A DNA stretch of 64,000 nucleotides from Burkholderiaceae bacterium (lineage in GTDB: Bacteria > Pseudomonadota > Gammaproteobacteria > Burkholderiales > Burkholderiaceae_C): NCBI GenBank assembly GCA_024235955.1, contig JACKLJ010000003.1, forward strand, positions 372,001 to 436,000, in the 5' to 3' direction. This document shows positions 52,864-62,499 of this stretch, piece by piece. Both the position numbers and the translations under genes were made by a program. Every line of letters begins with the position of its first letter. The first letter of the stretch is position 1. Below the pieces are notes generated by a model, which was given only the letters and a program-made list of their open reading frames with translations, did no database searches and was not told where the DNA came from.

Positions 52864-53865
52864 TCAAACCAACAGATAAGCGAATGCATTGAACAGGTAG
52901 CCGATGGCCACGATCCCCAGCGTCACGATGCCGACGAACACCGCCAGCAGCGGCGGCCGGACCACCTGCCTGAGCAGGATGAGCGAGGGCACCGACAGCG
53001 CCGTGACCGCCATCATGAAAGCCAGCACCGTGCCCAGGCCCACGCCGCGCGCCACCAGTGCTTCGGCAATCGGCAGCGTGCCGAAGATGTCGGCATACAT
53101 GGGAATGCCCACCACCGTGGCCAACGGAACGGCCCACAGCTTGTCGGAGCCCAGCAGCGCGGCGATCACCTGCTGGGGAATCCAGTTGTGGATGAGTGCC
53201 CCGATGGCCACGCCGACCAGCACGTAGGCCCATACGCGGCCGAACACATCGACCACCTGCTCACGCGCGTAGGCCAGGCGTTCGGCCCGGGTCAGCTCGG
53301 CCTGGGGGACGTCGGCGATGGGGTTGTCCAGCACGAAAGGCTCGATATGGCGTTGCAGGCCGGCGCGCTCGATCAACGTGCCGCCCACCACGGCCAGAAC
53401 CACACCCACCGCGACGTAGGCGATGGCGATCGGCCAGTTGAAGATGCTCGCCAGCAGGATGACCGAAGCCAGGTCCACCAGTGGCGACGAGATCAGGAAC
53501 GAGAACGTGACCCCGAGCGGCAGGCCCGCACCGACGAAGCCGATGAACAGCGGAATGGACGAGCACGAGCAGAACGGCGTCACGGTGCCCAGCAGCGCGG
53601 CCAGCGTATTGGCGGGCAGGCCGCGGAAGCGCCCCACGATGGCACGCGTGCGCTCTGGCGGGAAGTGGCTTTGCACGTACGAGATGGCGAAGATCAGCAC
53701 GCCCAGCAGGATGAAGATCTTGATGACGTCGTAGATGAAGAAGTGCAGGCTGCCGCCCAGGCGCGTGCCCACATCGATGCCCAGCGCTTCCATCAGCCCC
53801 CGCACGGACGCCGAGAGCCAGTCCATGCGCAGCAACTGGTTGTTGAGCCACTGGAAGATTGCCAT
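52864..53865 (-). CDS. ArsP/DUF318-type permease
   Basis: 333 aa, about eight membrane spans. TVTPFCSCSSIPLFIGFVGA is the conserved Cys-containing signature of the ArsP_1 (permease, formerly DUF318) family; LISSPLVDLASVILL and GIPMYADIFGTLPIAEALVA are repeat-related motifs. Some members export organoarsenicals. Its place directly behind an ArsR-type operator and before the thioredoxin-like gene and arsC supports a role in metalloid resistance. Confidence 0.85.
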   Translation of the reverse strand: MAIFQWLNNQLLRMDWLSASVRGLMEALGIDVGTRLGGSLHFFIYDVIKIFILLGVLIFAISYVQSHFPPERTRAIVGRFRGLPANTLAALLGTVTPFCSCSSIPLFIGFVGAGLPLGVTFSFLISSPLVDLASVILLASIFNWPIAIAYVAVGVVLAVVGGTLIERAGLQRHIEPFVLDNPIADVPQAELTRAERLAYAREQVVDVFGRVWAYVLVGVAIGALIHNWIPQQVIAALLGSDKLWAVPLATVVGIPMYADIFGTLPIAEALVARGVGLGTVLAFMMAVTALSVPSLILLRQVVRPPLLAVFVGIVTLGIVAIGYLFNAFAYLLV

Positions 53866-53976
53866 CAGGGGGCCCCCGTGCGACTCGGGTTAGTTGCGGC
53901 TGCCCACGCGCGCGCAGCAGGCTGGCGCCATGTCCCGGCCAGCACGAGCAAGAGCGCAGGGCTCGTTGTCATTTTC

Positions 53977-54000
53977 ATATTTCAAAAATTCTTGAAATAT
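53977..54000. promoter_or_regulatory. ArsR-type operator O1
   Basis: ATATTTCAA, 6-nt spacer, TTGAAATAT: perfect 9-nt arms, between arsR and the permease gene. It matches the architecture of the second site at the arsR start, so it likely controls the downstream permease-trx-arsC-acr3 genes. Confidence 0.7.
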
Positions 54001-54019
54001 AGGGCGAAGAAAAAGCCGC

Positions 54020-54388
54020 TCAAGCGGTCGGCACGCGCGAAAGGCTCGGCAGCATGGCCGGCGGGCAATGCGAGGTGGCGCGGATCTCCGCGCACTGCTC
54101 GGGGTGCCCGGCGCAGCATTCCTCCGTCAGGTAGGCCACCACATCGAGCATCAGCGCCATGTTGGCGCGGTACCGCTGGTAGCGGCCTTCGGCCGTCACG
54201 GTGAGCAAACCGGCGTGCACCAGCGCCTTGAGGTGGAACGAGAGGTTGGTCGGCGGCACGCCCAGCGCAGCGCCGATTTCACCGGCCACCAGGCCAGCCA
54301 GCCCCTGCCGGACCAGCAGGCGGTAGATGTCCAGTCGCGGCCCGGAGGCAAGCGATCCCAGCACTTGAACGGCTTGATCCTGTTCCAT
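54020..54388 (-). CDS. arsR: ArsR-family transcriptional repressor
   Basis: 122 aa winged-helix repressor. GEIGAALGVPPTNLSFHLKA is the recognition helix region and GLLTVTAEGRYQRYRANMAL the wing. A C-terminal cluster ECCAGHPEQC offers cysteines for arsenite sensing, placed differently from E. coli ArsR as in many beta/gamma family members. The ATG at 54388 lies inside its own operator. It heads the arsenic operon and probably autoregulates. Confidence 0.93.
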   Translation of the reverse strand: MEQDQAVQVLGSLASGPRLDIYRLLVRQGLAGLVAGEIGAALGVPPTNLSFHLKALVHAGLLTVTAEGRYQRYRANMALMLDVVAYLTEECCAGHPEQCAEIRATSHCPPAMLPSLSRVPTA

Positions 54389-54410
54389 ATTTCAATTGTC
54401 GTTGAATAAT
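54387..54410. promoter_or_regulatory. ArsR-type operator O2 overlapping the arsR start
   Basis: ATATTTCAA, 6-nt spacer, TTGAATAAT: the same 9-6-9 layout as O1 with one imperfect position. Overlap with the ATG of arsR implies strong autorepression. Confidence 0.6.
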
Positions 54411-54447
54411 AGAAATGTTGCAAGCGGGCTGGATGCCGGCGGCTGGC

Positions 54448-54996
54448 TCAATCTTCCGGTGTCACCCCCAGTGCCACTAGGAAGCGCGCCACCATGTTGT
54501 AGGTGGCGATGGCGCTGGTGAGCTCGACCAGCTGCGTGGTGTCGAGGTGCTGGCGCAGGGCGTCGAAGAGGGCATCTTCCACGCGCACGTCGAGCGTCAT
54601 CTGGGCGGCGTAGCGCACCACCAGCTGCTCGAGCACGTCGAGCGCCGGGTTGGCTGCGCTGGTGCGCGGTTCGCCGGCTTGCACCAGCCGCTGCAGGGCG
54701 TCCAGCTCGGCCTGGCTGCCGCCGGCGGCCAGGAAGTCGGGTGCGTGGTGGTGGTACTCGTAGCTGGCGCCGGTGAGCAGGGCCACGGTGCAGATGCCCA
54801 GCTCGCGCAGCTTGCGGCTGGTGGGCAGCCCGGTGCGCACGGCCTTCAGGTACACGTTCCAGCCGCGCGCCAGGGGCTCGCTCCAGAGCAGGGCCTTGTC
54901 CAGGTTCAGCAGCGCGCCGCCGCGGCGCGCCAGGATGGCGTCCACCAGGTCCTTGGGCTGGGGTTTCTGCTCGTTGCTCCAGTCGGGAATGCGCAT
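54448..54996 (-). CDS. Carboxymuconolactone decarboxylase family protein
   Basis: 182 aa. SRKLRELGICTVALLTGASYEYHHH resembles the AhpD/CMD core, but the usual CxxC is absent; only one cysteine (GIC) lies before the YEYHHHAP motif, so a classical AhpD peroxidase cycle is unlikely. RVEDALFDALRQHLDTTQLV and a C-terminal ATYNMVARFLVALGV are typical of this subgroup. Function unknown. Divergent from dapF by 57 nt. Confidence 0.8.
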   Translation of the reverse strand: MRIPDWSNEQKPQPKDLVDAILARRGGALLNLDKALLWSEPLARGWNVYLKAVRTGLPTSRKLRELGICTVALLTGASYEYHHHAPDFLAAGGSQAELDALQRLVQAGEPRTSAANPALDVLEQLVVRYAAQMTLDVRVEDALFDALRQHLDTTQLVELTSAIATYNMVARFLVALGVTPED

Positions 54997-55053
54997 GGCG
55001 GCGGTCTCCTCTTGGTTTCAGGTGAGCTGTGAGGATAAAGGGATAATCCGCGC

Positions 55054-55959
55054 ATGCGCATTCCGTTCACCAAGATGCAGGGCGCGGGCAACGATTTCGT
55101 GGTGCTCGACGAAACCGCCGGCCCGCTGGGCCTGACGGCGGCGCAGTACCGTTTCCTGGGCGACCGGCACTTCGGCGTCGGTGCCGACCAGATCCTCGGC
55201 GTGCGCGCCGCGCCCACGCCAGACGTGGATTTCGAATATGTGATCCACAACGGCGGCGATGGCGGCGAGGTGGAGCACTGCGGCAACGGCGCGCGCTGTT
55301 TCGTGCGCTTTGTGCGCGAGCGCGGGCTGACAGCCAAGCGCAGCGTGCGCGTGAAGGTGAAGAACGGCGTGCTCGAGCTCACCGAAGGTGCCGACGGCCG
55401 CGTGACGGTGGACATGGGCGCGCCGGTGTTCGCGCTGGAGCAGGTGCCCTTCGACCCGCGCGAGCTGGAGCCGGTGCCCGACGGCCACTGGCAGGTCTGG
55501 CCCCTGCCGCTGGAAGACAACAAGGGCTTTGCCTACGTCAACACGGCGCAGGCTGCCATCGCCAATGTGGCGGTGCTGTCGATGGGCAACCCGCATGCGG
55601 TGCAGATCGTGGCCGACGTGGACACCGCGCCGGTCGCCACGCAGGGCCCGCTGATCGAGCGCCACCCGGCCTTCCCCAACCGCGTCAACGCGGGTTTCAT
55701 GCAGATCGTCGGCCGTGGCCACGTGCGCCTGCGCGTGTACGAGCGCGGTGCCGGCGAGACCCTGGCCTGCGGCACCGGCGCCTGCGCCGCCGTGGTGGCC
55801 GGCATCCGCCTGGGCCGGCTCGACCCGCGCGTCGACGTGGACACGCGCGGCGGCCGGCTCACCATCGCCTGGGCCGGCGGCGAACGCGACCCGGTGCTGA
55901 TGATCGGCCCCGCCACCACCGTGTTCACCGGCGAGATCGAGGTACCGCAACTCCCATGA
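55054..55959 (+). CDS. dapF: Diaminopimelate epimerase
   Basis: 301 aa; converts LL- to meso-diaminopimelate for lysine and peptidoglycan. MRIPFTKMQGAGNDFVVLDE is canonical; the two catalytic cysteines lie in EHCGNGARCF and LACGTGACAA. Length is slightly above the usual 275. Overlaps the DUF484 gene by 4 nt, forming the conserved dapF-DUF484-xerC order also seen in Gammaproteobacteria. Confidence 0.96.
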   Translation: MRIPFTKMQGAGNDFVVLDETAGPLGLTAAQYRFLGDRHFGVGADQILGVRAAPTPDVDFEYVIHNGGDGGEVEHCGNGARCFVRFVRERGLTAKRSVRVKVKNGVLELTEGADGRVTVDMGAPVFALEQVPFDPRELEPVPDGHWQVWPLPLEDNKGFAYVNTAQAAIANVAVLSMGNPHAVQIVADVDTAPVATQGPLIERHPAFPNRVNAGFMQIVGRGHVRLRVYERGAGETLACGTGACAAVVAGIRLGRLDPRVDVDTRGGRLTIAWAGGERDPVLMIGPATTVFTGEIEVPQLP

Positions 55960-56636
55960 CTTCCGAGGCCATGAACCCCATCACCGAAGACGACATCGCC
56001 CAGTTCCTGATCCACACGCCGGATTTTTTCGAGCGCCACGCCGAACTGCTGAGCGCCGTGCAGCTCACCAGCCCGCACGGCGGCCGCGCGGTGAGCCTGC
56101 AGGAGCGCCAGGCCGAGATGCTGCGCGAGAAGATCAAGCTGCTCGAGCTGCGGCTCATGGAGATGATGCGCCACGGCAACGAGAACATGCTGATCGCCGA
56201 CAAGGTGCAGCGCTGGGCGCGCCAGATGTTTCTGGTCGGCCGCCCGGTGGATCTGCCGGCCGCGCTGCTGGCCGGGCTGCAGAGCCAGTTTGCGGTGCCT
56301 CAGGCGGCGCTCAAGCTATGGGACGTGGCCGAGGTGTATGCACAGGAGCCGTTCGCCCAGGGCGCCTCGGAAGACGCGCGCAGCCTGGCCAGCTCGCTCA
56401 GCGCGCCGTACTGTGGCGTGAACTCCGGCTTCGATGTGCTGCACTGGCTGGAGGAGCCCGAGCGCGTGCAGTCGCTGGCCCTGCTGCCGCTGCGCGCCGC
56501 ACCCCAGGAGGCGGCCTTCGGCCTGCTGGTGCTGGCCTCGCCCGACAGCCAGCGCTACCAGGCCGGCATGGCCACCGATTTCCTGGAGCGCATCGGCGAG
56601 CTGGCTGCGGCGGCGCTCTCCCGCGTGAGGGATTGA
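55956..56636 (+). CDS. DUF484 family protein (GAF-like)
   Basis: 226 aa. An N-terminal helical segment DIAQFLIHTPDFFERHAELL and SLQERQAEMLREKIKLLELR (coiled coil about 50-80) is followed by a GAF-like domain. The family is defined by its place between dapF and xerC (YigA in E. coli). Function unknown. Starts within the dapF stop (ATGA), with a second possible ATG at MNPITED. Confidence 0.9.
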   Translation: MTSEAMNPITEDDIAQFLIHTPDFFERHAELLSAVQLTSPHGGRAVSLQERQAEMLREKIKLLELRLMEMMRHGNENMLIADKVQRWARQMFLVGRPVDLPAALLAGLQSQFAVPQAALKLWDVAEVYAQEPFAQGASEDARSLASSLSAPYCGVNSGFDVLHWLEEPERVQSLALLPLRAAPQEAAFGLLVLASPDSQRYQAGMATDFLERIGELAAAALSRVRD

Positions 56637-56760
56637 CAGCACAGTCCCTGAGTCGCGGGCGCGCCGCGCACTCGCCGCCAGAGGCGGCGGCTCTTCCGCC
56701 TGTCCAGGTGTGCGCAGGCAGACCTGGAGCCGCAGGCCTCAGCCCCTTTTTTAGTTCGTA

Positions 56761-56832
56761 AGGGGGCAACGCCAGTGCTCGGCACAAGCCCGAGCACTGC
56801 GTTCGCTGGCATGGCCGGCTCCGCGGCCCTCG
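56761..56832 (+). repeat. Family B intergenic repeat, copy 3 (partial)
   Basis: Contains the hairpin at 56768-56803 with the same GTGCTCGG/CCGAGCAC stem as copy 1, but with the flanking bulge moved: AGTGCTCGG pairs with CCGAGCACT. The C6/G6 part is degraded. It follows the DUF484 gene. Confidence 0.75.
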
Positions 56833-56918
56833 GATTCACCATCGGCGCAACGCGTGATGTCCGGGGCGAAACTTTGCATTGAAAGTCGCAGTCAGCCCTT
56901 GCGAGAACTGCGCCATGT

Positions 56919-56935
56919 GCTACTATTTAAGTAGC
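56919..56935. promoter_or_regulatory. Inverted repeat directly before xerC
   Basis: GCTACT, 5-nt spacer, AGTAGC ends one base before the xerC ATG, so it would occupy the ribosome-binding region. No Shine-Dalgarno sequence is otherwise obvious. A translational control hairpin is possible but weak at 6 bp. Confidence 0.3.
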
Positions 56936-57907
56936 ATGAACGCACCCGATACCCAACCGCTGGACTCCGCCGACGCGGCGCTGGTAGCGCGCTACCTGGA
57001 GCACGTGCGGCACGAGAAGCGCCTGGCGGCCCGCACCGTCACGCTGTACGAGCTCGATCTGCAGAAGCTGGCCGCCTTCGCCGTGGAGGCTGGCACGCCG
57101 TTGCGGCAGGTGCAGCCGGCGCACGTGCGGCGCTGGGTGGCGCGCATGCACGCGGGCGGGCGCAGCGGTCGGGGCATTGCGCTCATCCTGTCGGGCTGGC
57201 GGGGCTTCTACGCCTGGCTGGGGCGCGAAGGGCTGATCGCCGCCAACCCGGTGCAGGACGTGCGGGCGCCCAGGCAGCCGCGACCGCTGCCCAAGGCGCT
57301 GTCGGTGGACGATGCGGTGCGGCTGGCTGAGCACGTGGAAGCTGATGATGACCCCTGGCTGGAGGCGCGCGACGCAGCCCTGGTGGAGCTGCTTTATGGC
57401 AGCGGCCTGCGCGTGGGCGAGGTGGTGGGGCTGGACGTGGCCGCCAGCGACGCCGCGCTCCGGGCTGGCCGCGGCTGGGTCGACCTAGCGGGTACCGAGG
57501 CCCAGGTTCAGGGCAAGGGCGGCAAGCGCCGCACCGTGCCGCTGGGCGCGCAGGCCGTGCAGGCGCTGGAGCGCTGGCTGGCCGTGCGCGGCGAACGGCC
57601 GGCGGCCCTGGGTCACGAGGCGGCCCTGTTCCTGGGCCAACGCGGCACGCGTTTAGGCGCCCATGCCATCTGGGAGCGCCTGCGCCGCCGCAGCCGGCTG
57701 GCCGGGCTGGCGGCGCCGGTGCACCCGCACATGCTGCGCCACTCCTTCGCCAGCCACGTGCTGCAGTCGAGCGGCGACCTGCGCGCGGTGCAGGAGCTGC
57801 TCGGCCACGCCAACATCACCACCACGCAGGTCTACACCCGGCTGGACTTCCAGCATCTGGCGCAGGCCTACGACGCCGCGCACCCGCGCGCGCGGCGCAA
57901 GGGCTAG
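56936..57907 (+). CDS. xerC: Tyrosine recombinase XerC
   Basis: 323 aa; resolves chromosome dimers at dif with XerD. Catalytic residues are visible: Arg in GSGLRVGEVV, Lys in GKGGKRRTVP, HxxR in HMLRHSF, His in LLGHANI and nucleophile Tyr in QVYTRLDF. N-terminal SAM-like domain covers about 15-110. The ATG at 56936 is used; the longer frame back to 56879 is unconserved. Its dapF-DUF484 context identifies it as chromosomal XerC, not a phage integrase. Confidence 0.95.
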   Translation: MNAPDTQPLDSADAALVARYLEHVRHEKRLAARTVTLYELDLQKLAAFAVEAGTPLRQVQPAHVRRWVARMHAGGRSGRGIALILSGWRGFYAWLGREGLIAANPVQDVRAPRQPRPLPKALSVDDAVRLAEHVEADDDPWLEARDAALVELLYGSGLRVGEVVGLDVAASDAALRAGRGWVDLAGTEAQVQGKGGKRRTVPLGAQAVQALERWLAVRGERPAALGHEAALFLGQRGTRLGAHAIWERLRRRSRLAGLAAPVHPHMLRHSFASHVLQSSGDLRAVQELLGHANITTTQVYTRLDFQHLAQAYDAAHPRARRKG

Positions 57908-57931
57908 GTTTTCGCAGTCAGCTGGCCGGCC

Positions 57932-58786
57932 TCAAGGCTGCTTGCCGGCGGCGCAGGCGCCGTCCTTGCAGCCGAGCCAGTCGAGCAGCTGGCGCAGCTT
58001 GGCCTCGGTACCGGTGTCGAAGCCCTGGATGCCGATGGACTTGAGCACTTCCTGCCCTTCGGCTGAGTTCGGCAGCGCCAGCAACGCTTTCTGCATGGCA
58101 CCGATCTGCTCGCTGCTGAACACCTTGCCAGCCACCAGCGGGAAATAGGGCTGCGTCACGCTCTTGTGCAGGATCGTGCCGCCGGCCTTGACCCACTTGC
58201 GTGCCGCGCCCGAGTAGGACGCGATGGCCCCCACCTTGGCGAAGCCGTTGTCCACGTAGAAGGTCACCGCTTCCTGTTCGCGCACGTAATTCACGTCTTC
58301 CCTGGCGAGGTCGATGCCCTGATTGCGCAGCTCGGCGGTGCAGAACTTGGTCATGTAGGCCACTTTCTCCGGCATCACGATCTTCTGGCCCTTGATGTCG
58401 GCCAGGGTCTTGATGGGGGAGTCCTTGCCGACCACGATCAGGCACTGGCCGTCGGGCCTGGCGCTGGCCACGTAGCGGTAGCCGTAGTCGCGCAGGCCGC
58501 GCGCCGGGTAGTCGCTGGGCCGGGCCATGGCCAGGTCAAGCCGGCCGGATTTCATGCCTTCCTCCAGCTGGGCGAACTCGCGCACGAAGACCACGTTGAC
58601 CTGGTGGCCGTCGCCCAGCGCCTTTTCCAGGGCCGCGGCCAGGCCGCCGTACTTGAGCACCACGCGGGCGTGGTCGGTACCGCCAGACGTACCCTCGCTC
58701 ACGCCAAACATGTAGTTGCGCGCCTGGGCCGCCAAGGGAAGCGTGGCCGCGATGGCAAGCAGCAGAGCAGTAAGCGGCTTTGGCAT
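57932..58786 (-). CDS. PhnD-like phosphate/phosphonate ABC transporter substrate-binding protein
   Basis: 284 aa. A signal peptide LTALLLAIAATLPLAAQA leads to a PhnD/SsuA-type domain: NYMFGVSEGTSGG, VVLKYGGLAAALEKALG, FAQLEEGMKSGRLDLAMARP, and KTLADIKGQKIVMPEK. Two C-terminal cysteines (LGCKDGAC) are unusual. No permease or ATPase is adjacent, so it may be an orphan binding protein or serve another transporter. The ligand is unknown. Confidence 0.82.
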   Translation of the reverse strand: MPKPLTALLLAIAATLPLAAQARNYMFGVSEGTSGGTDHARVVLKYGGLAAALEKALGDGHQVNVVFVREFAQLEEGMKSGRLDLAMARPSDYPARGLRDYGYRYVASARPDGQCLIVVGKDSPIKTLADIKGQKIVMPEKVAYMTKFCTAELRNQGIDLAREDVNYVREQEAVTFYVDNGFAKVGAIASYSGAARKWVKAGGTILHKSVTQPYFPLVAGKVFSSEQIGAMQKALLALPNSAEGQEVLKSIGIQGFDTGTEAKLRQLLDWLGCKDGACAAGKQP

Positions 58787-58791
58787 GGTCT

Positions 58792-58818
58792 ATTTCCGAA
58801 ACTTTCCGATACCGAAAA
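58792..58818. promoter_or_regulatory. Repeated TTTCCGA-type motif upstream of the PhnD-like gene
   Basis: TTTCCGAAAC, TTTCCGATAC and CCGAAAA occur in 27 nt directly before the start codon at 58786, forming an approximate palindrome around TTTCCGATACCGAAA. A further perfect AAAAGC-AA-GCTTTT lies at 58838-58851. An operator is possible. Confidence 0.3.
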
Positions 58819-58950
58819 GTGTAGGCCGGACCAATATAAAAGCAAGCTTTTGTATCAAATTAAGGGTTTCCCCGAAGCAGGGCTGGCGGCGCATATGCGT
58901 CAGGAGGCTGCCCAGGCACCGGGCGGCGGCGGCGCGGCACAATCCGGCCC

Positions 58951-60174
<1,224 letters not shown>

Positions 60175-60181
60175 GGAAAAT

Positions 60182-60220
60182 GTGGCTCCAGCCCAATTTT
60201 GACGGTCGCAGGCAGCTATC
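60182..60220 (+). repeat. Family A hairpin repeat, copy 14
   Basis: GTGGCTCCAGCCC then GACGGTCGCAGGCAGCTAT, just after the rlmI-type stop codon; distal stem changed. Confidence 0.7.
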
Positions 60221-60357
60221 GTTGAAATAGCAATCCTGAAGCCCGCAAGGGCAGGTCGCTGCCGCCTGCGCGGGGTCGCCCGAGCCACTACACTGCTCGT
60301 TTCCCCCGTAGCCAACCCATCCGCGCACTCCGCCAAGGAAACGCGCTACCGCCTGCC

Positions 60358-61416
60358 ATGTCCCTCATCCCCGCCACCATCCTCACGGGCTTTCTCGGCT
60401 CCGGCAAGACCACGCTGCTCAAGCGCCTGCTGACCGAGGCGCACGGACAGAAGATCGCCGTGATCGAGAACGAGTTCGGCGAGGAGAACATCGACAACGA
60501 CATCCTGGTCACCGACGCCAAGGAGCAGATCATCCAGATGAGCAACGGCTGCATCTGCTGCACCATCCGCGAAGACCTGCGCGCCACGCTGGCCGACCTG
60601 GCGGCCAAGAAGCGCAAGGGCGAGCTGGATTTCGAGCGCGTGGTGATCGAAACCACCGGCCTTGCCGACCCGGGCCCGGTGGCGCAGACCTTTTTCATGG
60701 ACGACGAGATCGCCGAGGCCTATCTGCTGGACGCCATCGTCACGCTGGTGGACGCCAAGCACGCCGCCCAGCAGCTGAACGACCGTGTGGAGGCGCAACG
60801 CCAGGTGGGCTTTGCCGACCAGATCTTCATCAGCAAGGCCGATCTGGTCACGGCCGACGAGCTTGAGGCGCTGCAGCACCGCCTCAAGCACATGAACCCG
60901 CGCGCGCCGCAGCAGGTGGTGCATTTCGGCGAAGTGCCGATCCAGCAGGTGTTCGATCTGCGTGGCTTCAACCTGAACGCCAAGCTCGACCTCGACCCGG
61001 ATTTCCTGGCCGAGGACGAGCACGACCACCATCACGACCATGACCATGCTCATGGCGAGCACTGCGACCACCCTTCGCACCAGCACGGCCACGGGCACGC
61101 CTACCACCATCACCACGACGACGACGTCAAGAGCTTCGTGTTCCGCTCCGAGCGCGCGTTCGACCCGGCCAAGCTGGAAGACTTCCTGGGCGCCATCGTC
61201 AACATCTATGGCCCGCGCATGCTGCGCTACAAGGGCGTGCTGTGGATGAAGGGCACCGAGCGCAAGGTCATCTTCCAGGGCGTGCACCAGCTCATGGGCA
61301 GCGACCTCGGCCCGGCCTGGAAGGAGGGCGAGCCGCGCGTGAGCAAGATGGTGTTCATCGGCATCGACCTGCCGCGCGACATCCTGGAGCAGGGCCTGGA
61401 ACAGACGCTCAGCTGA
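60358..61416 (+). CDS. COG0523 GTPase (CobW/ZigA-like metallochaperone)
   Basis: 352 aa G3E GTPase. Walker A GFLGSGKTT at 11-19, metal motif GCICC at 64-68, Walker B-like ETTGLADPGP near 99-108, and G4 SKADLV near 159. A His-rich loop at 222-256 (many HD/HH pairs) points to zinc or another divalent metal as cargo. The C-terminal CobW_C domain (FVFRSERAFDPAKLEDFL) is intact. Likely delivers metal to an enzyme; no zinc-uptake regulator site was identified upstream. Confidence 0.9.
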   Translation: MSLIPATILTGFLGSGKTTLLKRLLTEAHGQKIAVIENEFGEENIDNDILVTDAKEQIIQMSNGCICCTIREDLRATLADLAAKKRKGELDFERVVIETTGLADPGPVAQTFFMDDEIAEAYLLDAIVTLVDAKHAAQQLNDRVEAQRQVGFADQIFISKADLVTADELEALQHRLKHMNPRAPQQVVHFGEVPIQQVFDLRGFNLNAKLDLDPDFLAEDEHDHHHDHDHAHGEHCDHPSHQHGHGHAYHHHHDDDVKSFVFRSERAFDPAKLEDFLGAIVNIYGPRMLRYKGVLWMKGTERKVIFQGVHQLMGSDLGPAWKEGEPRVSKMVFIGIDLPRDILEQGLEQTLS

Positions 61417-61686
61417 GCCGCCGGGTGCGCGTGCACGGCCCCGATGTGGCCTGATCGCAACTTCGTCACGGTTGCGGCGCCCGGGTCCAGCCACGGCAGG
61501 TACGGCCCGCCGGGCGGGAGCCGATACAATCGCCGCCCGTGTCAGCGGCCCGGTGTCGCTGGCGGGTTGGCCCAAGAAGGTCTATAAGAAGGGCTTGCCC
61601 GGGTGAAAAAGACCCTGCTTCATCCGGGGACCATCTAGGAGCGATCAGGCGGCGCAAGGAGCTGCCCGGCCGTTCGGGAGACTTTA

Positions 61687-62466
61687 GTGAAACAAGCGGC
61701 TGAAAAGGGCGCGACGAAGAAGCAGCCGGCGGCGAAGAAGCCGGCCGCTGCGTCGGCAGCCAAGACGGCGGCAGTCAAGAAAGCCGCTCCGGCCAGGCCC
61801 GCGGGTGCGAAAGCCGTTGCCGCCAAGGCACCGGCGCGCAAGCCTGCTCCCGCGGCCGCTCCCGCCAAGAAGCCGCCATCCGCCGCCACCGGGGTCACCA
61901 AGCCCAAGGCGGCGGCCTCACCCCCACCCGCTGCGAGCGTGCCGCACGCCACAGCCAAGAAAGAACTGCCCATGCCCGCTGTTGCCGTGGCGCCCGTGCC
62001 GGTGCCCATCAAGAAAGACCCCAAGTTGGCCAACAACTGGAAGAAGAAGACCGCCGACGAGCTGAGCGACGCCGAAGTCATCGCCATGCCGGACGACGAG
62101 TACATGAACGACAAGCAGATGGCGTTCTTCCGCCACAAGCTGGTGCAACTCAAGAACGACATCCTGGCCAACGCCGGCCAGACCACCGAGAACCTGCGCG
62201 AGGACACGGTGGTCGTGCCCGACCCGGCCGACCGCGCCACCATCGAGGAAGAGCATGCGCTGGAGCTGCGCACGCGCGACCGCGAGCGCAAGCTGCTGAA
62301 GAAGATCGAGCAGTCCATCGCCCGCATCGACGCCGGCGACTATGGCTACTGCGACGAGACCGGCGAGCCCATTGGCGTGGGCCGCCTGCTGGCGCGCCCC
62401 ACCGCCACGCTGTCGCTGGAAGCGCAGCAGCGGCGCGAGCTCAAGCAGAAGATGTTCGGCGACTGA
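61687..62466 (+). CDS. dksA: RNA polymerase-binding transcription factor DksA (single-Cys variant) with long Lys/Ala N-terminus
   Basis: 259 aa, about 110 more than E. coli DksA because of a Lys/Ala/Pro-rich N-terminal tail (residues 1-110). The core begins at LSDAEVIAMPDDEYM; the coiled-coil tip keeps the acidic pair region ENLREDTVVVPDPADRA. The zinc-finger region reads YGYCDETGEPIGVGRLLARP and later TLSLEAQQ, so only one of four cysteines remains. Such forms occur in Comamonadaceae. Start is GTG at 61687 with GGGAG seven nt upstream. The preceding 270 nt (61417-61686) hold its leader and no other gene. Confidence 0.92.
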   Translation: MKQAAEKGATKKQPAAKKPAAASAAKTAAVKKAAPARPAGAKAVAAKAPARKPAPAAAPAKKPPSAATGVTKPKAAASPPPAASVPHATAKKELPMPAVAVAPVPVPIKKDPKLANNWKKKTADELSDAEVIAMPDDEYMNDKQMAFFRHKLVQLKNDILANAGQTTENLREDTVVVPDPADRATIEEEHALELRTRDRERKLLKKIEQSIARIDAGDYGYCDETGEPIGVGRLLARPTATLSLEAQQRRELKQKMFGD

Positions 62467-62499
62467 CACGTCAGCGCGCGCAGCAGGCACAATGGTCCC

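Noticed and set aside
56936..57907. Considered as a phage or integron integrase marking an island
   Set aside because: The dapF-DUF484 context and XerC-type residues identify the housekeeping recombinase. No att-like repeats or tRNA are nearby.
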